A stretch of 64,000 nucleotides of DNA from Alistipes sp. (GCA_017546725.1 JAFYRX010000055.1:62001-126000); one strand, 5' to 3'. Counted from the first letter of the stretch, positions 52,819 to 61,459 are shown. Translations and numbers: made by a program. Notes: generated by a model from the letters alone, not told the origin.

Positions 52819-54195
52819 TTATTTCAATATTCTCAACGAATTGGGATAGAGGTTATTAACTCGATTCCCTATGCGCTTGACAAAGCCCAATGCTTGCCCG
52901 CGACATACAACCAGATTCATACCCTCAACAAACAGTCCTGCTGACAAATCCTGCTTACGCAAAAACTGCAACGCTGCATCCTCCTCAACCTCGCTACAAG
53001 CCACCGCATCACGACGCAACTGCACAGACAAAGCCAAAGCGGCATCGGGCTTCAATTTACCCTTAAATATCTGTCCCATAGCCACTCCTGAATATATAAC
53101 AGCTAAGCGGCCTGACAATGCCTCTATCTCATCATAATGCGTTTTTCGGCATCCGTACAAGGTATCACCCGCCTCGAAAAACGACATCTCGTCGGCATCA
53201 ACAACCCAACGCTTCAACTCCTCGGCAGAGCGCTTATCTACAATATTTATCACCTTACGGCGTGCGTTGGGCAAACGACCACCAGCCACAGCATCTGCGC
53301 TCTTACGCGCAACAGCCATAAACATTCCTTCACCCGTAATCTTATGAGGGAAGAATCTAAAAGTCTGGAACACACCTTCGCGGCCTGTCACCACACCCCA
53401 ACCAGCATTTACCACAACATCTTCGGCCTGTTCCAACTCCTCACCATACTCCTCGCAGGCTCGGTGTACAATATCCTCATCCTCCGAACGGTTGAACGTA
53501 CAAGTGCTATACAACAATACGCCACCTGCACGCAACGCTTTATATGCATTCTGTAAAATCTCCCATTGACGCTCGGCACACATAGCCACATTGCCCTCGC
53601 TCCACTGCTCACAGGCATCTTCCGACTTGCGAAACATTCCCTCGCCCGAACACGGAGCATCGACTGCAACAACGTCAAACAGGCCTTCAAACTCGGCCAA
53701 TCGAGCCGAATCATTGCACGTCACAACCATATTTCCTAAGCCCCACTTACGGGCATTGTCGGCCAGCACCGCTGCACGGCTACGATTAATCTCATTGGCC
53801 ACAACCAAACCCTCCTCGCCAACAAGCATAGCATAGTGAGTACTCTTGCCACCTGGCGCAGCACACATATCCAGTACTCGCAGACCTCGACATTGCTCAA
53901 TGCCACCCATCACTTCCGACAGGATATAACCTGCAAACTGCGAGCTTGCCTCCTGCACATAATAGGCACCAGCGTGAAAATCGCTATCGAGGGTAAAACT
54001 TGGGCGTTCCTCCAACAGATAACCTTCCGCCGACCACTCTACACGCTTTGCCTCCCATCGAGGAGCAGACATCTTACGAGGGTTGAGTCTGATGGCTGTT
54101 GATGGCTCCTCGCCAAGAGCAGCGCATAGGGCCTTAGCCTCGCTTTCACCCAACTCCCGTTCCATACGGGCCACGAATTTTTCAGGTAGTTGCAT
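52819..54195 (-). CDS. RNA m5C methyltransferase of the RsmB/RsmF (NOL1/NOP2/Sun) family
   Basis: A 458-residue SAM-dependent cytosine-C5 methyltransferase. It has the SAM loop LDMCAAPGGKSTHYA, motif IV DAPCSGEGMFRK and motif VI STCTFNRSEDED with the two catalytic Cys of the family. The N-terminal AIRLNPRK block and the long C-terminal extension (about 300-458, PUA-like) fit the RsmF/YebU type, which modifies 16S rRNA; the exact target here is inferred. Its start is 10 bp from the end of the deoxynucleoside kinase gene. Confidence 0.9.
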   Translation of the reverse strand: MQLPEKFVARMERELGESEAKALCAALGEEPSTAIRLNPRKMSAPRWEAKRVEWSAEGYLLEERPSFTLDSDFHAGAYYVQEASSQFAGYILSEVMGGIEQCRGLRVLDMCAAPGGKSTHYAMLVGEEGLVVANEINRSRAAVLADNARKWGLGNMVVTCNDSARLAEFEGLFDVVAVDAPCSGEGMFRKSEDACEQWSEGNVAMCAERQWEILQNAYKALRAGGVLLYSTCTFNRSEDEDIVHRACEEYGEELEQAEDVVVNAGWGVVTGREGVFQTFRFFPHKITGEGMFMAVARKSADAVAGGRLPNARRKVINIVDKRSAEELKRWVVDADEMSFFEAGDTLYGCRKTHYDEIEALSGRLAVIYSGVAMGQIFKGKLKPDAALALSVQLRRDAVACSEVEEDAALQFLRKQDLSAGLFVEGMNLVVCRGQALGFVKRIGNRVNNLYPNSLRILK

Positions 54196-54205
54196 AGGCT
54201 CTACA

Positions 54206-54829
54206 CTATTTATTCTCGCCCTTCTGTGCCATCATCTCATCCAGACGCTGGCAAATACGCTCAACAACACTCTCGTCAGCCACAAAATCATCGACATCCT
54301 TGTCAATAATCAGCACTTTTCCCTTATAGATATTGTTAATCCAATGCTCATACTTCTCATTAAGACGCGAGAGATAGGCCTCATCGATATTCATCTCGTA
54401 GGCTCGGCCACGACGCTTGATTTGCGTAACCAACGTAGGTATGCTTGCTCGCAGATAAATCAGCACATCGGGTTGCGGAATGAGGTTTGTCGTAAGACTA
54501 AAAATCTTCATATATGTTGCGAAATCACGCGACGGGATAAGCCCCATCTGATGGAGGTTATCAGCAAAAATGTGAGCATCCTCATATATGGTGCGGTCCT
54601 GAAAGATATTCTTCTCACCCGACGACAACATATCGAGAGTCTGCTCAATACGGCTACCCAAAAACGAGATTTGCAGTTGGAATGCCCAACGGCTCATATC
54701 GTTGTAGAAATCCCCGATATAGGGGTTATCACTCTCCTCATAATAGGCCTTCGCGCCGTATCGTTTGGTTAGAATCTCGGTCAGCGTTGTCTTGCCGCTA
54801 CCTATATTACCTGCTATGGCAACATACAT
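54206..54829 (-). CDS. deoxynucleoside kinase
   Basis: A 207-residue kinase of the dNK/dGK-dAK family that phosphorylates salvaged deoxynucleosides. It has the P-loop GNIGSGKTTL right after the start, the substrate-binding FQLQISFLGSRIEQ, the DR[ST] motif in QDRTIYEDAHIF, and a LID-like RRGRAYEMNID with arginines. ATG at 54829 is chosen because it puts the P-loop at the usual distance from the N-terminus. Which base is preferred cannot be told. It follows trkA by 77 bp. Confidence 0.9.
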   Translation of the reverse strand: MYVAIAGNIGSGKTTLTEILTKRYGAKAYYEESDNPYIGDFYNDMSRWAFQLQISFLGSRIEQTLDMLSSGEKNIFQDRTIYEDAHIFADNLHQMGLIPSRDFATYMKIFSLTTNLIPQPDVLIYLRASIPTLVTQIKRRGRAYEMNIDEAYLSRLNEKYEHWINNIYKGKVLIIDKDVDDFVADESVVERICQRLDEMMAQKGENK

Positions 54830-54906
54830 AATTATATGGTTTATTTGTTTGCTTACTCTTTTCGTCACTACTATCGGGCAACTCTATCACCCCTACAGAG
54901 CATCGA

Positions 54907-56247
54907 TTAATTAAAATACTCGCCTACTTTGGCAATAGAATCGGGCATAGAGAATACTACCACCCTATCGTACGCCTTCATCGTAGTATCTCCAACGGCT
55001 ATAAATGCCTTATCACCACGCACCACACCACCGATTATCACATCTTGAGGCAGGCGCAAATCCTTCACCATTGCCTTTGTGGCAGGTGAATTCGGCTTAA
55101 CAATGAACTCCAACACCTCGGCCTCACTACCCATCAGGCAACGTATCGCCTGCACATCGGTTGACATCGTGAAACTGAAGATATTTGATGCCGTCACACG
55201 TTTCTTGTTGATTATTGTATCAATGCCGACACTCTCGGCCAGCGAGATATAGTTCAAATTCTCGACCTCGGCAATAACCTTCTTAACGCCCATACGCTTT
55301 GCCTGCATAGCCGCCAAGATATTTGTCTCGCTACGACCTGTAACCGCCAGGAAGGTATCCATATTCGACAAGCCCTCCTCCTGCATAGCCTCCAGGTTAC
55401 GGCCATCGGCGTGAATGATGAGCGTCTTTTCCAACTGCTCGGCCAAACGGAAGGCCTTCTCGCCGTTGTACTCCACAATCTTCACATCCATTATATCCTG
55501 CAACTCCGAGGCAACCCTCACACCAATGCGTGAGCCACCAAGAATCATCAGGCTCTTGACCTCGACACTTGCCTGACCCGACAACTCGGCCACCTGCTTC
55601 GCGGCCTCCTTCAACGCTATGGCATAAACCACGTCGCCCTCGAAGAACTCATCTGTACCACAAGGGATAATAGTCTGGCGACCACGCGTAACGGCTACGG
55701 CACGGAAATCCGATATATAGCCATCGGCTGCAAGGTCCATCAACTTACGGCCCAGCAACGGTGAGGTGGGCTCCAGACGGAAGACCACAAGCGAGAGCAA
55801 TCCGCTCGAAAAATCCACATAGTCGGTTGTCGAGGTATGGCCCAACAGATTGACTACCTCCGTCGCTGCTACCTGCTCGGGATAGAAGAGATAGTCGATA
55901 CCCATATCGATAAACATCTCTTTGTTGTTTGGCTCAAGATACTCGTTATTATCGATTCGGGCAATAGATTTTTTAGCACCCAACTGCTTGGCCATAATTG
56001 CAGCCAGGATATTTTGATTTTCATCGTGATTAACGGCGATAAAAAGGTCACAGCGACGCACACCCGCCCTACGCAATACGGCAAACGTAGTCGTATCACC
56101 CTCTATAGTTATCAAATCAGCAAGGTTACTCACCGTACTTAAACGCTTCGCATCGCTCTCGATAACCGTAATCTCGTGACCATTACCACTTAACATACGC
56201 GCCAAGTGGCTATCCATCTCTCCTACACCTGAAATAACTATTTTCAT
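54907..56247 (-). CDS. trkA: Trk potassium-transport regulatory subunit TrkA
   Basis: TrkA is the peripheral NAD-binding subunit of the Trk K+ channel. The 446-residue protein is a tandem of two RCK units: Rossmann motifs ISGVGEMDSHLARMLSG and LILGGSRIGVRVASEL, each followed by a TrkA-C domain. Acidic residues after the second strand of each Rossmann fold (VIESDAKRL) fit NAD binding. ATG at 56247 is chosen over 56259. The membrane partner trkH is not in the window. First gene of a minus-strand group with the deoxynucleoside kinase, methyltransferase, merR, nif3 and the zinc-ribbon gene. Confidence 0.93.
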   Translation of the reverse strand: MKIVISGVGEMDSHLARMLSGNGHEITVIESDAKRLSTVSNLADLITIEGDTTTFAVLRRAGVRRCDLFIAVNHDENQNILAAIMAKQLGAKKSIARIDNNEYLEPNNKEMFIDMGIDYLFYPEQVAATEVVNLLGHTSTTDYVDFSSGLLSLVVFRLEPTSPLLGRKLMDLAADGYISDFRAVAVTRGRQTIIPCGTDEFFEGDVVYAIALKEAAKQVAELSGQASVEVKSLMILGGSRIGVRVASELQDIMDVKIVEYNGEKAFRLAEQLEKTLIIHADGRNLEAMQEEGLSNMDTFLAVTGRSETNILAAMQAKRMGVKKVIAEVENLNYISLAESVGIDTIINKKRVTASNIFSFTMSTDVQAIRCLMGSEAEVLEFIVKPNSPATKAMVKDLRLPQDVIIGGVVRGDKAFIAVGDTTMKAYDRVVVFSMPDSIAKVGEYFN

Positions 56248-56343
56248 AGCATAAACCATTTCGCAATAAAGCCTTCTGCACTACTCTGCACCAAGCATTT
56301 TTCACGCCCACACGCCATACTTCGACTCAAAAAGCACGCTTTC

Positions 56344-56374
56344 TTGCAAATTATCACACAAATATATAAATTTG
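56344..56374 (+). promoter_or_regulatory. promoter for the small Cys-rich membrane protein
   Basis: TTG (56344-56346), 20-nt spacer, TAAATTTG (56367-56374), 46 bp before the ATG at 56421. It interlocks with the trkA promoter on the other strand. Confidence 0.65.
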
Positions 56375-56390
56375 TTGGCGGAAATTCAAC
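56359..56390 (-). promoter_or_regulatory. probable promoter for trkA
   Basis: Minus-strand GTTG (56390-56387), 20-nt spacer, TATATTTG (56366-56359). The -7 elements of this and the plus-strand promoter touch, so both cannot be occupied at once. Confidence 0.5.
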
Positions 56391-56420
56391 AAAATGCAAT
56401 TTTTTAACACATAACTTGCT

Positions 56421-56693
56421 ATGGGAGCATCATTTTCAACAATATTAATCGTAATCGGAGTATCAATACTTCTTGTCGGCTTTTTCTTTTTGGGTATGTC
56501 GCTGACGCAGATTTTCAAGGGTCACGACATTGACTCGGAGATAGCCACCAACAAGAATATGCAGAAATTAGGCATCAAGTGCGCCGTACAGGAGTCGCGC
56601 GAAGATACGGGAACGGATTGCGAAGATATAGGCTGTCACGGCAATTGCTCATCGTGCGATATTGACCACACCGCCGAGACAAGTAATAAGTAG
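56421..56693 (+). CDS. small membrane protein with Cys-rich tail (NqrM/DUF539-like pattern)
   Basis: A 90-residue protein. Residues about 5-32 are a single membrane helix (STILIVIGVSILLVGFFFLG), followed by a hydrophilic tail with six Cys (GIKCAVQES, TDCEDIGCHGNCSSCD). The layout of one helix plus a Cys cluster recalls NqrM-type factors needed to build the Fe site of Na+-NQR, and an RNF complex is encoded nearby, but the Cys spacing is not one I can match with certainty. It is followed after 15 bp by the DUF2461 gene. Function unknown. Confidence 0.6.
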   Translation: MGASFSTILIVIGVSILLVGFFFLGMSLTQIFKGHDIDSEIATNKNMQKLGIKCAVQESREDTGTDCEDIGCHGNCSSCDIDHTAETSNK

Positions 56694-56708
56694 AAATATC
56701 GTCAAAAG

Positions 56709-57377
56709 ATGCGAGAGATAATAGAATTTTTGGATGAGTTGTCCGCCAACAACGACCGAGTATGGTTTGAGGCTAACCGTGAGCGTTACAAGAGCGTTAA
56801 ACAGCGTATGGACTTGGTGGCTGAAGAGTTCATTGAGGCCATAGCAGCTTTCGATAGCTCAATAGAGGGACTTCGTGCCAAAGATTGTACTTATCGCATC
56901 TATCGTGACACCCGTTTTTCAAAAGACAAATCGCCATATAAGACTTGGTTTGGCGTATACGTATGCCCGCGCGGCAAGAAATCGGGATTTTCGGGTTACT
57001 ATATGCACGTCGAGCCCGACCAGAACCACTATATGCTCTGCACGGGAGCCTATTGCCCCACTCCAGGCGAGATAAAGAGTGTGCGCGAGGAGATTATGAC
57101 CGAGGGCGATGCCTTCGTGGAGACCATCGAGGCGGCCAAGGGGTTTGAGGTGGATTGGTCATCGGCTCTAAAACGTATGCCGCAAGGGTGGTTGGCCGAG
57201 GATGAATATTCTAATTACTACCGTCTGCGTAACTACATCTTGGTAAAGATGGTTGATAAAGATTATTTTCTTCGTCCCGATGCCATACAGCGCGCCGCCC
57301 ACGATATGCAGTGCACCAAACCATTCAACGACACGCTCAACCGTGCCATAGAATACGCCCGCGAGATGGGATGGTAA
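56709..57377 (+). CDS. DUF2461 (TIGR02453) family protein
   Basis: A 222-residue soluble protein that fits the DUF2461 family throughout: FLDELSANNDRVWFEANRER near the start, YRIYRDTRFSKDKSPYKTWFG in the middle, and YYMHVEPDQNHYMLCTGAYCP. The family is widespread and has no known function. It is the second gene of a short plus-strand unit ending at a strong terminator shared with rpmA. Confidence 0.92.
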   Translation: MREIIEFLDELSANNDRVWFEANRERYKSVKQRMDLVAEEFIEAIAAFDSSIEGLRAKDCTYRIYRDTRFSKDKSPYKTWFGVYVCPRGKKSGFSGYYMHVEPDQNHYMLCTGAYCPTPGEIKSVREEIMTEGDAFVETIEAAKGFEVDWSSALKRMPQGWLAEDEYSNYYRLRNYILVKMVDKDYFLRPDAIQRAAHDMQCTKPFNDTLNRAIEYAREMGW

Positions 57378-57440
57378 AAAATCGTAGTCAACAGAGAACT
57401 GATATTAACACATCTTCCGCAACTATCTCAAACAAAAAAA

Positions 57441-57471
57441 AGCGAGACTAAAAAGTCTCGCTCATTTTTTT
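57441..57471. terminator. bidirectional terminator between DUF2461 and rpmA genes
   Basis: Perfect 9-bp stem AGCGAGACT (57441-57449) against 57454-57462 with a 4-nt loop, an A run before and a T run after. Confidence 0.92.
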
Positions 57472-57496
57472 CGGTTATAATCACCACGCCAACGAA

Positions 57497-57757
57497 CTAC
57501 TCTGCAAGAGGAGTTACGCTAACGTATGACTTGCCAGACGACTTCTTGCAGAACTCGACAGTACCGTCAACCAATGCAAAAAGAGTGTGGTCCTTACCCA
57601 TACCCACGTTGTTACCGGGGTTGTGTACTGTACCTCTCTGACGAACGATGATGTTGCCAGCCTTAGCGAACTGACCACCGAAAAGCTTTACACCGAGTCG
57701 CTTGCTCTCTGACTCACGGCCGTTCTTTGAACTACCTACTCCTTTTTTGTGTGCCAT
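57497..57757 (-). CDS. rpmA: 50S ribosomal protein L27
   Basis: An 86-residue protein beginning [20 protein letters not shown], with the L27 core [22 protein letters not shown]. The start has no N-terminal cleavage extension of the Firmicutes kind. It follows rplU by 18 bp, the usual rplU-rpmA pair. Confidence 0.98.
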   Translation of the reverse strand: MAHKKGVGSSKNGRESESKRLGVKLFGGQFAKAGNIIVRQRGTVHNPGNNVGMGKDHTLFALVDGTVEFCKKSSGKSYVSVTPLAE

Positions 57758-57775
57758 TTTCTACTAATTTTTAGG

Positions 57776-58087
57776 TTATGCAACAATATCCTCCACGAGA
57801 ATCTGGGTCAAGTACTGACGGTGACCGTTGCACTTCTGATAACCAGTTCTACGCTTCTTCTTGAAGACCAAGACCTTCTCGTCCTTGAGGTGCTTCAAGA
57901 CTTTACACTTAACTGAGGCGCCTTCTACTACAGGTGCACCTACCTTAACCTGACCGTCGTTGTCTACAAGCAGGACTTTGTCGAAACTCACTGACGACTC
58001 TACGTCGTTCTGAAGACGGTGAACATAGAGTTTGCGACCTTTCTCAGCCTTGAACTGCTGACCTGCGATTTCTACTATAACGTACAT
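57776..58087 (-). CDS. rplU: 50S ribosomal protein L21
   Basis: A 103-residue protein beginning [20 protein letters not shown] with the C-terminal signature [24 protein letters not shown] at 58087 gives the normal L21 N-terminus; the open frame continues to 58129 but runs into the promoter. First gene of the rplU-rpmA operon. Confidence 0.98.
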   Translation of the reverse strand: MYVIVEIAGQQFKAEKGRKLYVHRLQNDVESSVSFDKVLLVDNDGQVKVGAPVVEGASVKCKVLKHLKDEKVLVFKKKRRTGYQKCNGHRQYLTQILVEDIVA

Positions 58088-58126
58088 TTCTTTAATAAAA
58101 TATAAGTTTTGCCGTAATTCGGCCTG

Positions 58127-58156
58127 CAAATATACGAAAAATTTTCGCTATGCAAC
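58127..58156 (-). promoter_or_regulatory. promoter for rplU-rpmA
   Basis: Minus-strand GTTG (58156-58153), 18-nt spacer, TATATTTG (58134-58127), 39 bp before the rplU ATG. Confidence 0.65.
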
Positions 58157-58234
58157 ACTTCGGCTCATATTTTTTTCACTTTTTGCGGTTTGGCACATTT
58201 TTAGATTGACTTCAACGGCAAACTTGTTACCACA

Positions 58235-58612
58235 ATGCACCGACGCAAGATAATAATATACTCACAGGACTCGTTCACGGCCGAGTTGGTTGCCGCAATA
58301 ATCGGTTGCACAGACAAGGATATAATACACAGCCACAGCATCGAGCAAACCGAAGAGTTATGCCGAGAGAGAGATGCCGACTTGGTCATCATACTTTCGA
58401 CTGCGCCCCTGCTCGGTGGCCGTAACATCATAAAACAGTTGCGACGTGAAAGACACAGACCAGAGATTTATGTTATTTCGTGGCGACACGCCGAGCAGGC
58501 TATACTGAGTCTGCTTGAGTGTGGCATCGACCAGTATATGACATTCCCAATATGTATGGAACGGCTGAAAGCCAAAATTGCAACAAACGATAGAAAAGAA
58601 AGAGAATCTTGA
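58235..58612 (+). CDS. receiver-like (CheY-fold) protein without phosphorylation residues
   Basis: A 125-residue protein with the alternating strand-helix pattern and length of a response-regulator receiver domain. Aligned by eye to CheY: the acidic pair near the N-terminus is replaced (IIIYSQDSF), the phospho-acceptor Asp position in DLVIILSTAP is Leu, the switch Thr/Ser region is YVISWRHAEQ, and the conserved Lys before Pro is Phe (QYMTFPI). It therefore cannot be phosphorylated in the usual way and is probably a protein-interaction domain. It has no DNA-binding output domain. It is 3 bp from the next gene and heads a three-gene overlapping set. Confidence 0.7.
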   Translation: MHRRKIIIYSQDSFTAELVAAIIGCTDKDIIHSHSIEQTEELCRERDADLVIILSTAPLLGGRNIIKQLRRERHRPEIYVISWRHAEQAILSLLECGIDQYMTFPICMERLKAKIATNDRKERES

Positions 58613-58615
58613 GAT

Positions 58616-59566
58616 ATGCTCATTATATATACATATATATTTATAATATTGATAGCGATTCTCGCAACGGTCATTATGACGCAACGCGTAATTAATTCTC
58701 GCGACACGGCAATTGACAAAGCGTCACGCTTGAAGAAGTTCTACATCAGGCAAGTGATTAATCGTCTGCAGGATGAGAGTCGCATACCGACGCATATAAT
58801 CGCGAAATCCCGAGCCGAACGCATAGCACTCTGCGAGGCGATATATTTCGTCCGCAGCCACACCTATGGAATAGACTCATCACTTCTCGAACTCACAATA
58901 GACGAAAACCGTTTGGAGAACTTACTCCTTTGTCGCATAAGATACTCCACAGGATATCAGCGTGCACATTGGCTGACGCTGATAGGCTCTATACCTTTGA
59001 GCAGCAAAAGCCTACAACAATTAGAGCAACTATCCTACTCGCGCAATCACGCTATACGCATATCGGCCCTAATATCACTAATCACCGCAACTCCTCACAC
59101 CGCGATACGCCGTATAGCAGCCCTGCCATACAGATTTTCGCCACTCGATATATCACGCATCATATCGCTCTTAAGGCGTGGTATAATACCTATTGCATAC
59201 GAGCCCTTGCTACAAAGCGGCAACTTTAATTTGCAGATGTTGGGCATAGCCATCGTTCGTAACTTCGGAATAGACATCGCCGACAAACAACTGCACGACA
59301 TAATCTCATCCTGCAGCGACAAAACCATAGTACACGAGGCTATTCTTACGCTGTCATCTCTGGGCAGACCACTTGGCCGCACCAAAATACGACAACGAAT
59401 GAACCGTATGAATAGCGACGAAAGAAAGTCGTTTTGCCGATACCTGGCAGCCGAAGGGTATTCGGTGCAGGCCCTGCGCACACTCTTCTCGGAAAAGGAG
59501 GTGAATTATGCCGAAACACTTATAAAATCTTACAAACGCGATTTGGTATGCAGACAATACACATAA
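58616..59566 (+). CDS. membrane-anchored HEAT-repeat-like protein
   Basis: A 316-residue protein. Residues 1-22 form one membrane helix (MLIIYTYIFIILIAILATVI), and the rest is cytoplasmic by the positive-inside rule (many Arg and Lys follow). From about 140 onward, paired helices of HEAT type occur: HAIRISALISLITATPHTAI, NLQMLGIAIVRNFGI, IVHEAILTLSSLGRPLG. It is rich in Ile, Ser and Arg. It starts 3 bp after the receiver-like gene and overlaps the next gene by 19 bp. I recognise no enzymatic motif; a scaffold role is likely. Confidence 0.65.
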   Translation: MLIIYTYIFIILIAILATVIMTQRVINSRDTAIDKASRLKKFYIRQVINRLQDESRIPTHIIAKSRAERIALCEAIYFVRSHTYGIDSSLLELTIDENRLENLLLCRIRYSTGYQRAHWLTLIGSIPLSSKSLQQLEQLSYSRNHAIRISALISLITATPHTAIRRIAALPYRFSPLDISRIISLLRRGIIPIAYEPLLQSGNFNLQMLGIAIVRNFGIDIADKQLHDIISSCSDKTIVHEAILTLSSLGRPLGRTKIRQRMNRMNSDERKSFCRYLAAEGYSVQALRTLFSEKEVNYAETLIKSYKRDLVCRQYT

Positions 59567-60534
59567 TAATATTATCATTACTAACACTGGCCGTTTGCTA
59601 CACATTAATTCGTGCTATAAGCATCACACGAGCCGCTGCGGCATACAGGTTTCTTATTGCCAATGCTGCGGGAGGCTGCGAATCATTGGGATTTACAGGC
59701 TGCTCGATTATTTGCTATGATGTAAACGATATCGAGCAGATAGAAAATCTGTTACAGACCGAATATAACCGCTATGAGGTATTGGCCGTCATAGATTCCC
59801 GCCTCAACCCCGACATCTTTTACACCATTGTAAAACGTTACGGGCTAATCAACGTGAATGCAATCATCAGCAACGAATTACCCGACACGCATATTCGCGC
59901 CCTATACCGTTCACGTCAGCGACGCTTTCGCAGGTTAGTGCTAATTGATGAGGCACATACATCGCCATACAATTCGTTAAACTGCGCTACACTTGTCGCA
60001 GCCTATGAATATATTATACCGCTGAATGCATCGATGCTTCTGCGCGAACGAGCCATTGAATATGCCGCGATACTGATTTCGGAAAATCATCAGCAATCGA
60101 TTGCGGTCATACACTCATCTGCCGACCAAGAGTGTTATATCATCAAGCGAGAATACATAATCCGCCACAGAGGATTCTCTGCGACTCTGTTACGCAACAT
60201 TCCCGCATCACAAATTATCACTACTCCAACACCTCTTATATATTCCGCAAATTCAAAAGAGACTCTTCGATATAAAGTATGGGGTATCGTCTGCGCCGTA
60301 TTATTGCCTTTGATAATTATTGAATCAATATGGGCTGACGGCTTATTGATTATGGCGACATTGCTGTCTGCCCTACTGATTTTTCTATTAATAAAATACT
60401 ATACTACGGCAGCAGATTGCACAATCTGTCCAGAAAGGGCAATGTTATGTTACTTTCGGCGCATAAGGCGATTTTTTATGGTAGAAAATTTCTTTTGTGA
60501 TAAAATTATATGTAACTTTACGAAAGAAACATAA
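59548..60534 (+). CDS. membrane protein with degenerate GT2-type glycosyltransferase domain
   Basis: A 328-residue protein. One N-terminal helix (MQTIHIIILSLLTLAVCYTL) is followed by a region like the GT-A fold of GT2 enzymes: YEVLAVIDSRLNPDI (VDDGSTD position), RLVLIDEAHTSPYNSLNCATLVAAYEY (matches the 'G.ALN.G...A..EY' block) and IPLNASMLLRERAIEYA. In active GT2 enzymes the last block is LDADD; here Asp is replaced (LNASM), so the metal-binding DxD is missing. Two more helices occupy about 245-285. The GT2 assignment is by eye. ATG at 59548 is chosen because it begins the helix. It overlaps the HEAT-like gene by 19 bp and lies 13 bp before cysQ. Confidence 0.55.
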   Translation: MQTIHIIILSLLTLAVCYTLIRAISITRAAAAYRFLIANAAGGCESLGFTGCSIICYDVNDIEQIENLLQTEYNRYEVLAVIDSRLNPDIFYTIVKRYGLINVNAIISNELPDTHIRALYRSRQRRFRRLVLIDEAHTSPYNSLNCATLVAAYEYIIPLNASMLLRERAIEYAAILISENHQQSIAVIHSSADQECYIIKREYIIRHRGFSATLLRNIPASQIITTPTPLIYSANSKETLRYKVWGIVCAVLLPLIIIESIWADGLLIMATLLSALLIFLLIKYYTTAADCTICPERAMLCYFRRIRRFFMVENFFCDKIICNFTKET

Positions 60535-60547
60535 AACTACTAATGCG

Positions 60548-61399
60548 ATGTCTGATAACCAGATTAACAAACATATTAACGAACATATTCTGCCACAATG
60601 CTTCAATGCGGCCGTCAAGGCTGGTGCAGCAATAATGAGCATCTACAAGAATCACGATTACGACATCACGCTCAAGAGTGACCACACTCCCATCACCATC
60701 GCTGACCGACTGGCTCACAACACAATAAAGGAGCATTTGGGCACAACCCGCATCCCTGTATTGAGCGAAGAGGGACGCGAAATGTTGTACGATGAGCGAC
60801 GTAATTGGGATTTATTCCTGTTGGTAGACCCGCTTGATGGCACCAAGGAGTTCATCAAGGGCAACAACGAATTTACTGTAAATATCGCCCTACTCTACAA
60901 CAACGAGTGCGTAGCATCCATCCTCTATGTACCCTACCACTGCAAGATGTATGTAGCGGTCAAGGGGCAAGGTGCATATCTTATTAAAGACATTGTTCCC
61001 CAGCCCGAGCCTACATACAAACGCGAGCAAATCGAGCAGTTGATGGAGCGCCTGCCGCTGGCTGGCAATCGCCACGACGGATTCCGTGTTGCCGTTTCAC
61101 GCTCACACCAAACGCCCGAGACATTCAGCAGAATAGAGGAGATGAAGTCTGCTCACCCCGACTTGGAGATTGTCGAGCAAGGTAGTTCATACAAGTTCTG
61201 CCTTTTGGCCGAGGGTGCTATCGATTACTACATCCGCACTACTAACACCTACGAATGGGATACAGCGGCCGGAGAACTAATCCTGGCCGAGGCTGGTGGC
61301 ACAACAAAATCATACCCCGAAGGCAAGCCCCTGCTCTACAACAAGGAGGATTTGCGCAATCCCTGGTTTGAGGCATATAACCCTGCACACAATTTATAG
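60548..61399 (+). CDS. cysQ: 3'(2'),5'-bisphosphate nucleotidase CysQ
   Basis: CysQ removes the 3'-phosphate from PAP and related nucleotides, recycling a by-product of sulfate transfer. The 283-residue protein has the inositol-monophosphatase-superfamily metal sites: SEEGRE near residue 73, DPLDGTKEFIKGN (the signature WxDPLDGT region) and the C-terminal EWDTAAGELILAEAGG. Start 60548 is chosen because the longer frame overlaps the upstream gene. Close spacing (13 bp) suggests it may be read from the upstream trio's transcript, since I see no good promoter in between. Confidence 0.94.
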   Translation: MSDNQINKHINEHILPQCFNAAVKAGAAIMSIYKNHDYDITLKSDHTPITIADRLAHNTIKEHLGTTRIPVLSEEGREMLYDERRNWDLFLLVDPLDGTKEFIKGNNEFTVNIALLYNNECVASILYVPYHCKMYVAVKGQGAYLIKDIVPQPEPTYKREQIEQLMERLPLAGNRHDGFRVAVSRSHQTPETFSRIEEMKSAHPDLEIVEQGSSYKFCLLAEGAIDYYIRTTNTYEWDTAAGELILAEAGGTTKSYPEGKPLLYNKEDLRNPWFEAYNPAHNL

Positions 61400-61421
61400 A
61401 CATCATAACCGATTCAAGATG

Positions 61422-61459
61422 AGGCTGTCCAATCGATAATATTGCGACAGCCTTTTTTA
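61422..61459 (+). terminator. terminator after cysQ
   Basis: Stem AGGCTGTC (61422-61429) against GACAGCCT (61446-61453), inner CAAT/ATTG, one bulged C, followed by a T run. The outer stem and bulged C match the efp terminator at 31495. Confidence 0.9.

Noticed and set aside
58235..60534. Idea that the trio is simply a decayed operon
   Set aside because: All three frames are open, have compact spacing and keep hydrophobic and helical patterns. Loss of catalytic residues alone does not show decay, although selection has not been tested.
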